This document shows, one piece after another, positions 1-7,413 of a stretch of 14,448 nt of DNA. Source of the stretch: Gyrodactylus bullatarudis (Eukaryota > Platyhelminthes > Monogenea > Gyrodactylidea > Gyrodactylidae). The stretch's first letter is position 1; each line of letters begins with the position of its first letter. The DNA is taken from assembly GCA_012064415.1 (NCBI GenBank), contig SSNU01000303.1, positions 1 to 14,448 of the forward strand, written 5' to 3'. The notes under the pieces were generated by a model. The model was not told where the DNA came from. It saw only the letters and a list, made by a program, of their open reading frames with translations, and ran no database searches. The position numbers were made by a program, and so were the translations under genes.

Positions 1-359
1 AAATAGAATGTTCTAGAAAAGAATATTTTAATGAATTTTTGATTAAGTATAAATATGGAGAGTAAATTTTGACTCTCCAGTTCTGTAATTTCTATTTTAT
101 AATAAAGACGTATTCCAAGTTATAAAAATATGGACCTGGAATAATGAAAATCATATACATAATATAAAATACCTATCTATCTAAGCCCACCCTAACAACT
201 AAAAACATGCCTTTGCAACTAAGCCTTTGTTTTCTTAACCAGACAAAACATGCCCCTTTATTTTAATGTACTGAAAAAAATATCCATTTTCAAGGTATTA
301 TTTAATTTTCGATGTCTATTTTATATTTAACTGCCTAAATAAATGGCTTTTAATTTCTA
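1..359. other. AT-rich non-coding flank
   Basis: I see no gene-like reading frame here. The stretch is AT-rich and holds a small perfect hairpin (56-79). It also contains short imperfect duplications around 181-255, where CTAAGCC and AAACATGCC each occur twice. A pyrimidine-rich run ending in AACAG at 361-368 resembles a 3' splice site just before the reading frame that follows. That could mean an upstream exon lies outside the recognisable part, but the resemblance is weak. Confidence 0.5.
56..79. repeat. Small perfect inverted repeat (8-bp stem, 8-nt loop)
   Basis: TGGAGAGT at 56-63 is the exact reverse complement of ACTCTCCA at 72-79. The 8-nt spacer is A/T-rich. No T-run terminator or RNA gene is attached, so it may be chance or the remnant of an element end. 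Confidence 0.5.
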
Positions 360-419
360 ATTTTAACAGCTAGACTTTTCATACACTTACTATTATTAGG
401 TCGTCAAGGAAATCAAGAT

Positions 420-1121
420 TTGGTGGAATATATAAAGAATAATTCTATCGGGGCAGTTTACATGGCACGTTGGACGATAACAGCCAGCAGAATTCTAAGG
501 CTCTACATATCAGAAAATTTGCCAGGATTAAATCTTCTCTCCCTTGCCAATTTTGTGATGAAAGTTTACATTCCATCCTGGTTTGAGGCCAAACATAAGA
601 CAAGTCTTGTTGAAGCTCCGAAAGTATTTTTCAACTTAATGCGGCGAATCAATAATTTCCCGCTGCATCAAATCAGGGAAATTGCAAAGGTTTCACTTTC
701 GATGAATTCGTTTATGGCCCATCCCGAAAGTATAATTTTATCACTTATGGCCGAGGAAGATAATGACCTCAGACAGATAGCTTCAAGGCATCTTGAGAAT
801 GCTGTTCTTGGTCTTCGACCTTATCAGAAGCCAAATATCATTTTTGATGCCAATCACTATTCAGAAATGATAGATTTCAACCAGACTCCCTATTGTTGTC
901 CCCCGTTATGTGATATTCAATATTTTGGTCAAAGATTTGTTCTTTATCCTAATTATCCCTCTAACACTCAAGGCATAGAGAGACTAATATCAGATATTAA
1001 AAATGCAGCCAATGGTATAAGAAAATTTGCTAACCTAGACCATTCTACTGCAAGTGCTGTTGAGAGTAGAGTTTCTTTTCCTGCAGGGATGAACTTTTTT
1101 GATTATGTTAACAGAATTTAA
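420..1121 (+). CDS. Unnamed invertebrate repeat-family protein, C-terminal part (putative transposon-derived)
   Basis: This is a 233-codon frame ending in TAA. It has no ATG at its left edge (position 420 is TTG). The frame stays open back to 354, after a TAA at 351-353, so the N-terminal part is missing or lies in another exon. Visible motifs are ARWTITASRILRLY (residues 16-29), a hydrophobic VYIPSWF segment soon after, and YPNYPSNTQGIER (176-188), with N182-T183-Q184 and E187-R188. From memory, the same order (a RWLTTANRxLRLY-like block, then a FPxFPxxTQxxER-like block near the C terminus) recurs in many unnamed insect and crustacean proteins, often in multiple copies. That suggests a transposable or recently amplified gene. 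No biochemical role is known to me. The frame has no internal stop over more than 230 codons, better preserved than most coding relics here. It could be an exon of a live gene or a young pseudogene. Confidence 0.6.
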   Translation: MVEYIKNNSIGAVYMARWTITASRILRLYISENLPGLNLLSLANFVMKVYIPSWFEAKHKTSLVEAPKVFFNLMRRINNFPLHQIREIAKVSLSMNSFMAHPESIILSLMAEEDNDLRQIASRHLENAVLGLRPYQKPNIIFDANHYSEMIDFNQTPYCCPPLCDIQYFGQRFVLYPNYPSNTQGIERLISDIKNAANGIRKFANLDHSTASAVESRVSFPAGMNFFDYVNRI

Positions 1122-2000
1122 CTATCATTTGTATTTTCTTATTTATTTTGTACAGATTTATCATAATAATAAACTATTTTTCTACCGTTGGACTCAGAAT
1201 TTTCATAAAAATCACTACTAGCCACTCAACTGCTGATCAGATATCTGCAAATAATCTATTAACAAACTGAAAGATGAATTCTACTGACTTAGTGAATTTT
1301 TTAGACAAGATATTTTTATATGAACTAAAGATATTTCCAGCAATTTATTCTACGATTTAATCATATCCAAGAAGAATCCAAAGGATTAGTTTGATTTTGG
1401 GTCCTCAATCCGGTGAAAAATTTGTGAAAATTTTTAAATTAGTACAAAACGCTTAAAGATTATCAAATAGTTATTTTAAACAAATATTTTATTATCTTTT
1501 TCTATTTTTCTTTTTTGTCGCACCTTTGAAATTTTTTCAAAAAGGTTGAAATTGGAAAAACCTAGGCTTTTGAATTGATATTTTGAGCTAGAATCGGGCC
1601 TTTTCGCTCAAATTAATGATGAACTATTCACTAATATTGGATACGTATGTTATTTTTATTAAAACTTTATTTTCATCTATATCTAATAAGGAATATGTTC
1701 CTCAACTTCAAAAGAAAAAGACTTTCTTTTTAAATTGTAAGCAGCGCTTCTTGAAATATTCAATGAACTTGATAGGACTTCAACATCATCATCTCGATTA
1801 AGAATATTTACACCAACTGCGATTTTGGAGTTGTCAATAATAGCTCGCATTCTGTAGGAATGTAGGAATAAAATAAGGTACTAATTCAATTCTATTGAAT
1901 TAACCAATGAGCCTTTAAGATGATTTAATACTTAATTATAAAAATTAAAATTGAGTTTTTTTAAAAAAAGTTTTTACTTGAAAAAGCTTAGAAAAAAATT
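1122..2000. other. AT-rich region without a supported gene
   Basis: Both strands are broken by frequent stops. A 61-codon frame at 1616-1801 has no recognisable motif or family match and is probably chance. A short imperfect inverted repeat (CCTTTGAAA against TTTCAAAAAGG) lies around 1522-1545. Long A and T runs are common. No element boundary could be fixed. Confidence 0.5.
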
Positions 2001-2316
2001 CCACTAATTACGTTAAAATAATCCACTAATATTGAAAAACTCTCCACTAAAAACGAAAGTGTCGCTTAATTTCGGTTAACACTCCACTAATTTTGTATAC
2101 CTCATAACCTGCAATTATCTATTTCCACTAATATTGTAAAATCGTCTTCTAATTTTGATAACTCGTTCCACTAAGTTCGTGAAAAGGAACACTAATTTCG
2201 ATAAACTCGTTTGATAATTACACCTCTTGTTATTCTAATTTCGTGAACTTGTCCACTAATTTTGTCAACGATTCCTCTAATATCGAAAAATTGTCCACTA
2301 ATTTCGTAAAATGACA
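2001..2316. repeat. Degenerate 21-bp tandem repeat array (minisatellite)
   Basis: The core CCACTAATTTCG, with small variants, recurs at about 2001, 2023, 2044, 2063, 2084, 2125, 2146, 2168, 2190, 2233, 2253, 2274 and 2295. Steps are 19-22 nt, apart from two gaps of about 41-43 nt that hold eroded units. The span of 294 nt over 14 intervals gives an average of 21.0 nt. All three frames contain stops, so it is not a peptide repeat, even though 21 is a multiple of three. Units differ a lot, which suggests an old array. It ends about 130 bp from the C-terminal end of the hAT remnant. No function is inferred. Confidence 0.75.
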
Positions 2317-2451
2317 GTAAAACCCATGTTGATGATTTTTAGGGCGGTAAATAAAAAGCAATTTTTTTTCGTGGATTAGCATTTTCATTAGAAAAATAGC
2401 AAATTTTTAGCAAATCTTGAGAAAAATTGTATATTTATAGCAAAATAGTTT

Positions 2452-3520
2452 TTATTCATTAACTTGGTTGTTGTTCGAATATAACATGAAATACTTTTTA
2501 AAATTTCCATCTTTAAATGTCTTAAACTTAGTGGAATAGTATTTCATGCGATAGAAACATCTTTCAACATCCACTGATGTAGGGTTACAATTCATTAGTA
2601 GATTGTAGATCCAAGGGCTTATGTCATTGTTGGCCATCTACATGACTCGGCGTGCATCATTATCGCTCAATCGTTCCTCTATGTAAAACTTTATTTGAAG
2701 AGGATCATCTTTAAGATCTATTTGTTCAATTAATCGGTATGCTTCACGTAAGGTTGTTTTTGGATCCTCCAAAATCTTGATAGATTTCCTCAATGGACTA
2801 TAGCAGTATTGGATTTGGAAAAGATCTCTTGTTAAATTTTGATCCCAATCAAGCTTTACTTTAGCTATAAGGATTCCTTGATCGTTTTCTTCTTGAAATA
2901 TTTCTCTGATCCTTGGTAAATGTTCAACATAATAATCAACAGCCTCGAGCCAGGTACCCCATCTTGTTGGAACAGGAGTAGGACGAGATCCAATGTTTGA
3001 AAATAGGTCCCTTGAACGATTTTTGACGGTAGCAGCCTTAACATTTTCCATGGCTTCCTTCACTATCATCGCACAGTTATGCATGAGATGAGCGAAGCAT
3101 GTAATATGAAAAATATGAGGAAATTCGATTTTCAAGTTTAAAGTTTTCGGGCCTAATTTGGTAATCGAACAGCATACCTTTGATCTTTTGCATAACAAAC
3201 TGGTAATCCAATTTGACTTCGACGTCAACAACAGGAATCTCTAAATTTCCTATCAAGATAGCACACTATGAGCAGTTATTGATTTTACTCTCATCTATTT
3301 GAATAAAAATAGGTTTTTGCAAGATGTAGTTTTTGATTCTCGAAACTTCCTCGTTGAAAAAAACATTAAGATGAGTTCTTGCTGACACGCTGGAAAATGA
3401 CTTGTATCCAAGTTGTTTGAAAGTTTCTTTGATCGCAGGATGGTCGAGTTTATGTAGAGGTATTCCAGCTTTCAAAAAACCCTCAGCAATGATTTTTCCG
3501 ACTTTTTCTCTGCATGTAGA
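2452..3520 (-). pseudogene. Degraded hAT-superfamily transposase
   Basis: Read on the minus strand, this is a hAT transposase of the type that shares an AGIPLHKL-like N-terminal block with many animal hAT copies. In order: GFLKAGIPLHKLDHP (about 3489-3445); a first catalytic-type aspartate in FIQIDESK (about 3300); FHITCFAHLMHN with the Cys/His pair typical of hAT; PVPTRWGTW with the conserved RW; and a C-terminal dimerisation-like block PTSVDVERCF followed by NFKKYFMLYSNN. The coding is broken by a TAG directly after IDESKINNCS (near 3266), a frameshift between about 3150 and 3260 that destroys the second catalytic region, and an in-frame TAG at 2638-2640, after which the same frame continues to a TAA at 2452. 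hAT proteins normally exceed 500 residues; about 350 remain. Neither end carries a terminal inverted repeat that I could identify. The upstream side merges into a Penelope-type fragment near 3520. Confidence 0.8.
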
Positions 3521-3693
3521 GCAGTTTGCTTAGATGATCTACCTATATATGAGGCTCCACAATCACATTGGAATTTGTAAACTAATAGAGTTTTCTCCTC
3601 TGGCTTCAGCAAATCCTTATGAATCAAACTAAATCTCTGAGTTTTAAATACAATTTTCAATTGTATGTTATGATAATTTTGTACATATATTCT
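3521..3693 (-). pseudogene. GIY-YIG endonuclease fragment of a Penelope-like element
   Basis: The minus strand encodes KIVFKTQRFSLIHKD followed by LVYKFQCDCGASYIGR. This is the signature of the C-terminal GIY-YIG nuclease of Penelope-like retroelements: a valine/tyrosine strand, two Cys two residues apart, then the YIG strand and an arginine. In that family the domain nicks DNA for target-primed reverse transcription. Only about 45 residues remain. Downstream, homology stops just after YIGRSSKQ and the sequence passes into the hAT remnant. Upstream, the frame closes at a TGA (plus-strand 3694-3696), about 20 bp before the first ATG of the LINE that runs the opposite way. The reverse transcriptase part is absent. 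Other GIY-YIG proteins are possible, but the preceding VFKT block favours Penelope. Confidence 0.72.
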
Positions 3694-3714
3694 TCATCCT
3701 ATCAACACGTCAAA

Positions 3715-4011
3715 ATGACATATGCTAAAAAAGGAGCTAACAATTACAATAAAAGGACTAACAATAATAATAAAGTCACCAATAATGACAAGATTCAAAT
3801 ACTTCTTAACGAAATAAAGGAGCTCAGAGAAGAAAATGCTCAGCTAATCGATAGGAAAAATACTCTTGAAGAAAAAGTCCTTCAGAATGAGATGCTGCCA
3901 GATTTCTCAATAATGAATAACAAAAATAAACTGGCTGATTTATCACTAAACCAATTAAAAGAAATCGACAGAAAATTTTCCATATTACTAACGAAATCGA
4001 GCAACGAATGA
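3715..4011 (+). CDS. LINE ORF1, N-terminal half: basic Asn-rich arm and leucine zipper
   Basis: The start is taken at the ATG at 3715. An earlier ATG at 3619 lies inside the opposite-strand Penelope fragment and is unlikely. The first 25 residues are rich in Asn and Lys. A clear coiled coil follows, with leucines spaced by seven at residues 30, 37, 44 and 51, and isoleucines at 27 and 34. ORF1 proteins of LINEs use such coils to form trimers or multimers on the element RNA. The frame stops at a TGA (4009-4011) that overlaps the next ATG as ATGA. However, the -1 frame just upstream (3984-4010) reads ITNEIEQRMSKSKNF and leads straight into the next domain. The split therefore looks like a one-base deletion in a single ancestral ORF1. 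Confidence 0.7.
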   Translation: MTYAKKGANNYNKRTNNNNKVTNNDKIQILLNEIKELREENAQLIDRKNTLEEKVLQNEMLPDFSIMNNKNKLADLSLNQLKEIDRKFSILLTKSSNE

Positions 4012-4451
4012 GCAAATCTAAGAATTTTATAATCTACAATTACAAAGAAGATGATAAAGAAAATGTTAAAGAAATTGCCAAAAAGATTCAGGAGAACATA
4101 GATCCTGACTCACCAAATAAAATCATTGATGCCTTCAGAATGGGTGAGGAATCAACCAAAAGGAAAAGACCCATTAAAGTAATTACAGATTCAAGAATAA
4201 AAAAGTCATTCTTCATTAATAAAAAAGGAACCACCAATCAGTTTAATGTCAGATTAAGTCGCGATAAGACAATTCTTCAGCAAACTATTGCCAATGCCTC
4301 ATACCTAGAAAGAAAAAACCAGTATATTTTAAAAGGCCTGATAAATAATAAGATGGACATAACTAACCCTGACGGTGATAAGGCTGATGACAAAACAAAA
4401 TCTAGTATATCAAACAATTCCTTAATGAAAGAACCAAACTCTTTTTTATAA
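4008..4451 (+). CDS. LINE ORF1, C-terminal half: RRM-like RNA-binding segment
   Basis: The frame encodes 147 residues from the ATG at 4008 to a TAA at 4449-4451. KNFIIYNYKEDDKENV (residues 5-20) resembles the first strand and helix of the RRM-like domain found in invertebrate LINE ORF1 proteins. It is followed by DAFRMGEE and RPIKVITDSRIKKSFF, the usual hydrophobic strand with RPIKV. A later block, VRLSRDKTILQQ, matches the Asp-Arg/Lys-Thr motif that precedes a basic helix in this group. The C-terminal tail is Asp/Lys/Ser-rich with no zinc knuckle visible. It probably binds element RNA and acts as a chaperone; this follows from family resemblance. It is read best as the second half of the preceding leucine-zipper frame. 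Confidence 0.72.
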   Translation: MSKSKNFIIYNYKEDDKENVKEIAKKIQENIDPDSPNKIIDAFRMGEESTKRKRPIKVITDSRIKKSFFINKKGTTNQFNVRLSRDKTILQQTIANASYLERKNQYILKGLINNKMDITNPDGDKADDKTKSSISNNSLMKEPNSFL

Positions 4452-5337
4452 TTTACATCAAACACATAGAGAGCCAACTATCAACAGATGCCTAATTATT
4501 ATTTATTCAATCCTCACTATATTTATACTTTTTTACTTTTCTATCATAACAACTAAACTCAAGAAACCAATACCCACACCTGTCATAATTAACCCTCCTA
4601 ACAGAAAGTTAATTAATCACCAATCTTCTCATACTGTTAAACTTCGAGAAACAAACTTCAAATTATTTCTTCAAAACGTACGTTCCTTATTCTCTTGTTT
4701 TGACAAAATCAGAATGCACATAATTAATACCAAATTTGACTTCTACTGCTATACAGAGACATGGCTTGGAGAAATGAATATTCCTAACAGTCTTCATATT
4801 CAAGGATATAAAAGTATTCGCTCAGACAGACTGACTGATTCACATGGTGGAGTACTCATTTACTACAAAGATGATATCCAAGTTAATGCAGAAGCCAAAT
4901 TTAGCTACAACGGGAATGAATTCTTAATTATCAAAGCCATAAGAAGAAAACAAAATGTTAAGATCAATATTGCCCTATTATATAGAAAACCTGGAAACAA
5001 TACTCCTTGTGATCTAGCACTTACCGACTTGATTGATGATCACTTACCATTAGACGATGACATCATATTCCTTGGAGATCTAAATATGCCTCATGAAAAC
5101 TGGGAAAACCCCAACTCAAGTCTTGGTAACCTTTTACATTCTTACAATCTCAGACAAATTGTGAATACCCCTACCAGAGGGAACAATATTCTTGACTGCA
5201 TTTTCATCAATCTAGATATACAAGAGATTTATAAAAACAAAGATCACCTAGGAATATTTTGTTTACTAAAAACTAATGGAATTGATAAAGATATAAACCC
5301 CACTGCAGCAACATCTTTATTTGACTTCACAGATTAG
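4429..5337 (+). CDS. LINE ORF2, APE-type endonuclease domain (split by stop from RT)
   Basis: The frame opens after a TGA at 4426-4428 and closes at a TAG at 5335-5337. Endonuclease homology begins near 4654 with LFLQNVRSL (Asn strand). Counting from the first ATG at 4714: TETWL gives Glu15; RSDR then HGGVLIYY (residues 36-51) follows; LLYRKPGNN; LGDLNMPHENW gives Asp122 and Asn124; NTPTRGNNILDCIF gives Asp161; and KDHLGI gives Asp177-His178, where the family usually has Ser-Asp-His. All expected catalytic positions are therefore present apart from the Ser-to-Lys change. This domain nicks the target strand to prime reverse transcription. The ATG at 4714 is too late, because it cuts off the first strand. 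A hydrophobic stretch with CLIIIYSILTIFILFYF precedes the domain in the same frame. After the TAG the same frame continues to a TGA at 5461-5463. Confidence 0.85.
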   Translation, partial: KNQTLFYNLHQTHREPTINRCLIIIYSILTIFILFYFSIITTKLKKPIPTPVIINPPNRKLINHQSSHTVKLRETNFKLFLQNVRSLFSCFDKIRMHIINTKFDFYCYTETWLGEMNIPNSLHIQGYKSIRSDRLTDSHGGVLIYYKDDIQVNAEAKFSYNGNEFLIIKAIRRKQNVKINIALLYRKPGNNTPCDLALTDLIDDHLPLDDDIIFLGDLNMPHENWENPNSSLGNLLHSYNLRQIVNTPTRGNNILDCIFINLDIQEIYKNKDHLGIFCLLKTNGIDKDINPTAATSLFDFTD

Positions 5338-5464
5338 AGTATATTCAAAGCTATAACAAGAATTCCTTACAATTTCCTAAATCTAAACAACATAATTGAT
5401 TTTTACAACGAAAAATATATAATTTCTACAACAAAGAGAAGAAAAAGACTACACGTATCTTGAG

Positions 5465-7216
5465 TTGAAAGCAAATGAACGTAAACTCAAATACTCGTGT
5501 TCCTTTTCAAACTCAAGAAGACTCATTGACAAAACGCAAAATGAAATAAAAGAAATTATGTCCCAATCTTATGCTAAGATAGAAAGAAACTTGAAAATGG
5601 AGATCAAAAGGAAACCAAAAATCGGTTATACTTACCTTAACAAATACTTCAACTTCTCAAAAAAGCAGATAGGAACAATAATCGAAAAAAATCCCTATGA
5701 TCTTCAAACTGATTTCATAAAAGTCTATAATAAATCAAAAATCTTCGACTATAATAAGCTTGAACATAATATTGAATGCTACAACCAATTGAATAACAAC
5801 TACCTATCATATACTGGATTCATGAATATGATATCAAAACTAAACTTCAAAAATCGCAAGGACTTCTATAATATGAGCATTAACATATTGACAAATGGAC
5901 ATCATTCATTTATTAGTAACTTGTATAACTTGTTTAAGAAATCTTTTGATGATAACATTATACCAGAAAACTTTCTAATTGCTAAAGTAATCGCCTTACC
6001 GAAGCAAGGATCTCAAGAGTTCAGACCCATCTCTTTGCAATCAACTTTGATGAGAATTATTGATTCATTTTCATTCCTAAGAATGCGTTCCTTAATCAAT
6101 ATAACAACAATTGACCCGAATCAACATGGTTTCTGTAAAGGAAAATCCTGTGAATCAAATTTATATCAATTCCTAAGCTATGTCTCATTCCTCAAAAGCA
6201 GAAAGCAGAAAATTATAGTAATATATATTGATCTAAGTAAAGCATTTGATAAAGTATGTTTCGATAATATCTTGGAAGCTTGTCACAAACATGGAATTTG
6301 TTCAAAACTGTTAAAGTATCTAGAGAACTACCTCACAAACAGACAACAATTTGTTGAACACAACAATATTAAATCAAATCTAAAACATCTAACTTCTGGT
6401 GTTCCTCAAGGATCAAGAGTTGGTCCTTTACTATTCAATATCTTATTTGCTCAAATTCAAAACGAAAATCTGAAAATCTTCAAGTATGCAGACGATTTCA
6501 AAATACTTTTCAGCTTCAATGAACACTACAATGTTGCTGCAATAAATAATGAACTTGAACTAATATCTGCAAAACTCAGAGACCTAGGTCTATGTACAAA
6601 CAAAGAAAAGTCTTTTTACATAACTCCATGTGAAAATAACATCTTTGATCTGAACATTTTTATTAACCAAACAAAGATCCTTCCAAAAGAACATGTAAAA
6701 GACTTAGGCGTAGTGTATAATTGGAAGTTTGAATTTACTCAGCACTATAAGGACATTATAAAAAAGTTCATCGGGAGGCTAATTCATATTCACAAATGTG
6801 TTAAAACTGATGCAATGAAAGTTCTTCTGTACAGAGTATACGCTAGGCCAGTTATAGAATATTGCTCAGCCTTGTGGAATCCAGAAGGAGAAAAATGGTC
6901 CAAAAAAATCAACACTGCTTTTAAAAAATTCAAGAGGCTCTCTCCTTATTTCCAAGATCAACTCAGCTACTTTAAAGACAATTTAAAATTAAGAAGAGAA
7001 CATAAAAGCATATGTCTAATTAAATCATCCCCAATAATATCTAATTCGAATCGCTCAGGACTAAGATCCAATATTCCTGAATTCGGACAATTAAAAAAGC
7101 TTGCCATATATAACAGATGTAAAAATATATTCAAAAAACTAAACAGATCACTTAAGAATAAAAGCCTACAAGAATTTAAAAAAGAACTTAAAAATAAATT
7201 TTACAATGGAGAATAA
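5465..7216 (+). CDS. LINE ORF2, reverse transcriptase domain
   Basis: A 583-codon open frame without an ATG at its edge (TTG at 5465), continuing the endonuclease after a frameshift near 5420-5440. RT motifs in order: a basic linker (residues 1-150); ALPKQGS and FRPISLQSTL; QHGFCKGKSC; VIYIDLSKAFDKV with catalytic Asp256; SGVPQGSRVGPLLFNI from residue 311; FKYADDFKI with Asp343-Asp344; then the thumb signature VKDLGVVYNW and LYRVYARPVIEYCSALWNP. It copies element RNA onto the nicked target. The domain itself is uninterrupted and keeps both parts of the catalytic triad, so this copy is probably young. The C terminus ends with a Lys-rich tail, and no RNase H domain is visible, as is usual for CR1/Jockey-like elements. 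Confidence 0.9.
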   Translation: MKANERKLKYSCSFSNSRRLIDKTQNEIKEIMSQSYAKIERNLKMEIKRKPKIGYTYLNKYFNFSKKQIGTIIEKNPYDLQTDFIKVYNKSKIFDYNKLEHNIECYNQLNNNYLSYTGFMNMISKLNFKNRKDFYNMSINILTNGHHSFISNLYNLFKKSFDDNIIPENFLIAKVIALPKQGSQEFRPISLQSTLMRIIDSFSFLRMRSLINITTIDPNQHGFCKGKSCESNLYQFLSYVSFLKSRKQKIIVIYIDLSKAFDKVCFDNILEACHKHGICSKLLKYLENYLTNRQQFVEHNNIKSNLKHLTSGVPQGSRVGPLLFNILFAQIQNENLKIFKYADDFKILFSFNEHYNVAAINNELELISAKLRDLGLCTNKEKSFYITPCENNIFDLNIFINQTKILPKEHVKDLGVVYNWKFEFTQHYKDIIKKFIGRLIHIHKCVKTDAMKVLLYRVYARPVIEYCSALWNPEGEKWSKKINTAFKKFKRLSPYFQDQLSYFKDNLKLRREHKSICLIKSSPIISNSNRSGLRSNIPEFGQLKKLAIYNRCKNIFKKLNRSLKNKSLQEFKKELKNKFYNGE

Positions 7217-7257
7217 TTTATTATGTAAATTTAATTTAACATATGAATTGTTAATAA

Positions 7258-7277
7258 ATTATTATTATTATTATTAT
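7258..7277 (+). repeat. LINE 3' tail, (ATT)6 microsatellite
   Basis: Six perfect ATT units (7258-7275), followed by AT, end the LINE 41 bp after the RT stop codon. Short 3' simple repeats instead of poly(A) are common in CR1, L2, I and Jockey-related LINEs. The next base pairs begin the left inverted repeat of another element, so the tail is also the insertion boundary. Confidence 0.8.
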
Positions 7278-7278
7278 A

Positions 7279-7375
7279 ACACTGTTCGAAACATAATACG
7301 GAGATAGAATAAAATAACTTTCATCTTGTTCAGAATTTTACGCTGATTCCGAATATGTAATTAGTTTTATCAGGT
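7279..7375 (+). repeat. Left terminal inverted repeat (97 bp)
   Basis: Aligned with the reverse complement of 8702-8805, this repeat agrees almost base for base from AATAACTTTCATCTTGTTCA to ATTAGTTTTATCAGGT, with one G/T difference near its middle. The outer ends agree as ACACTG, then T/C, then TCGAAA. The only sizeable difference is a gap of 7 nt beside an A-run. Confidence 0.85.
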
Positions 7376-7413
7376 AATCCTTACATAATAATTTGAACAA
7401 ATTGAGACCATAG

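Larger units (their letters stand above)
3700..7278 (+). mobile_element. Nearly complete non-LTR retrotransposon (LINE, CR1/L2/Jockey-like group)
   Basis: The element runs from about the first ORF1 ATG (3715) to a simple (ATT)6 tail ending near 7277. In order it carries a leucine-zipper segment, an RRM-like nucleic-acid-binding segment, an APE-type endonuclease, a reverse transcriptase with thumb, and a short A/T-rich 3' end. This is the standard layout of LINEs that insert by target-primed reverse transcription. The 5' boundary lies between about 3693 and 3715, where Penelope-type coding on the other strand stops, so there is little or no 5' UTR. The copy is inactive as read, with one frameshift in ORF1 and two stops plus a frameshift between endonuclease and RT, but every catalytic motif can still be seen. 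The exact clade cannot be fixed by eye. Confidence 0.85.

Noticed and set aside
1616..1801. 61-codon frame
   Set aside because: No motif, no family resemblance, and a composition typical of chance frames in AT-rich DNA.
3619..3714. Upstream ATG extension of LINE ORF1
   Set aside because: This part is the reverse strand of the Penelope GIY-YIG fragment, so it is unlikely to be LINE coding.
4442..4448. TTTTTTA heptamer in correct phase for retroviral-type -1 frameshifting at the end of LINE ORF1
   Set aside because: A -1 shift leads to a frame that stops after about 15 codons, not to ORF2, which is in the +1 frame.
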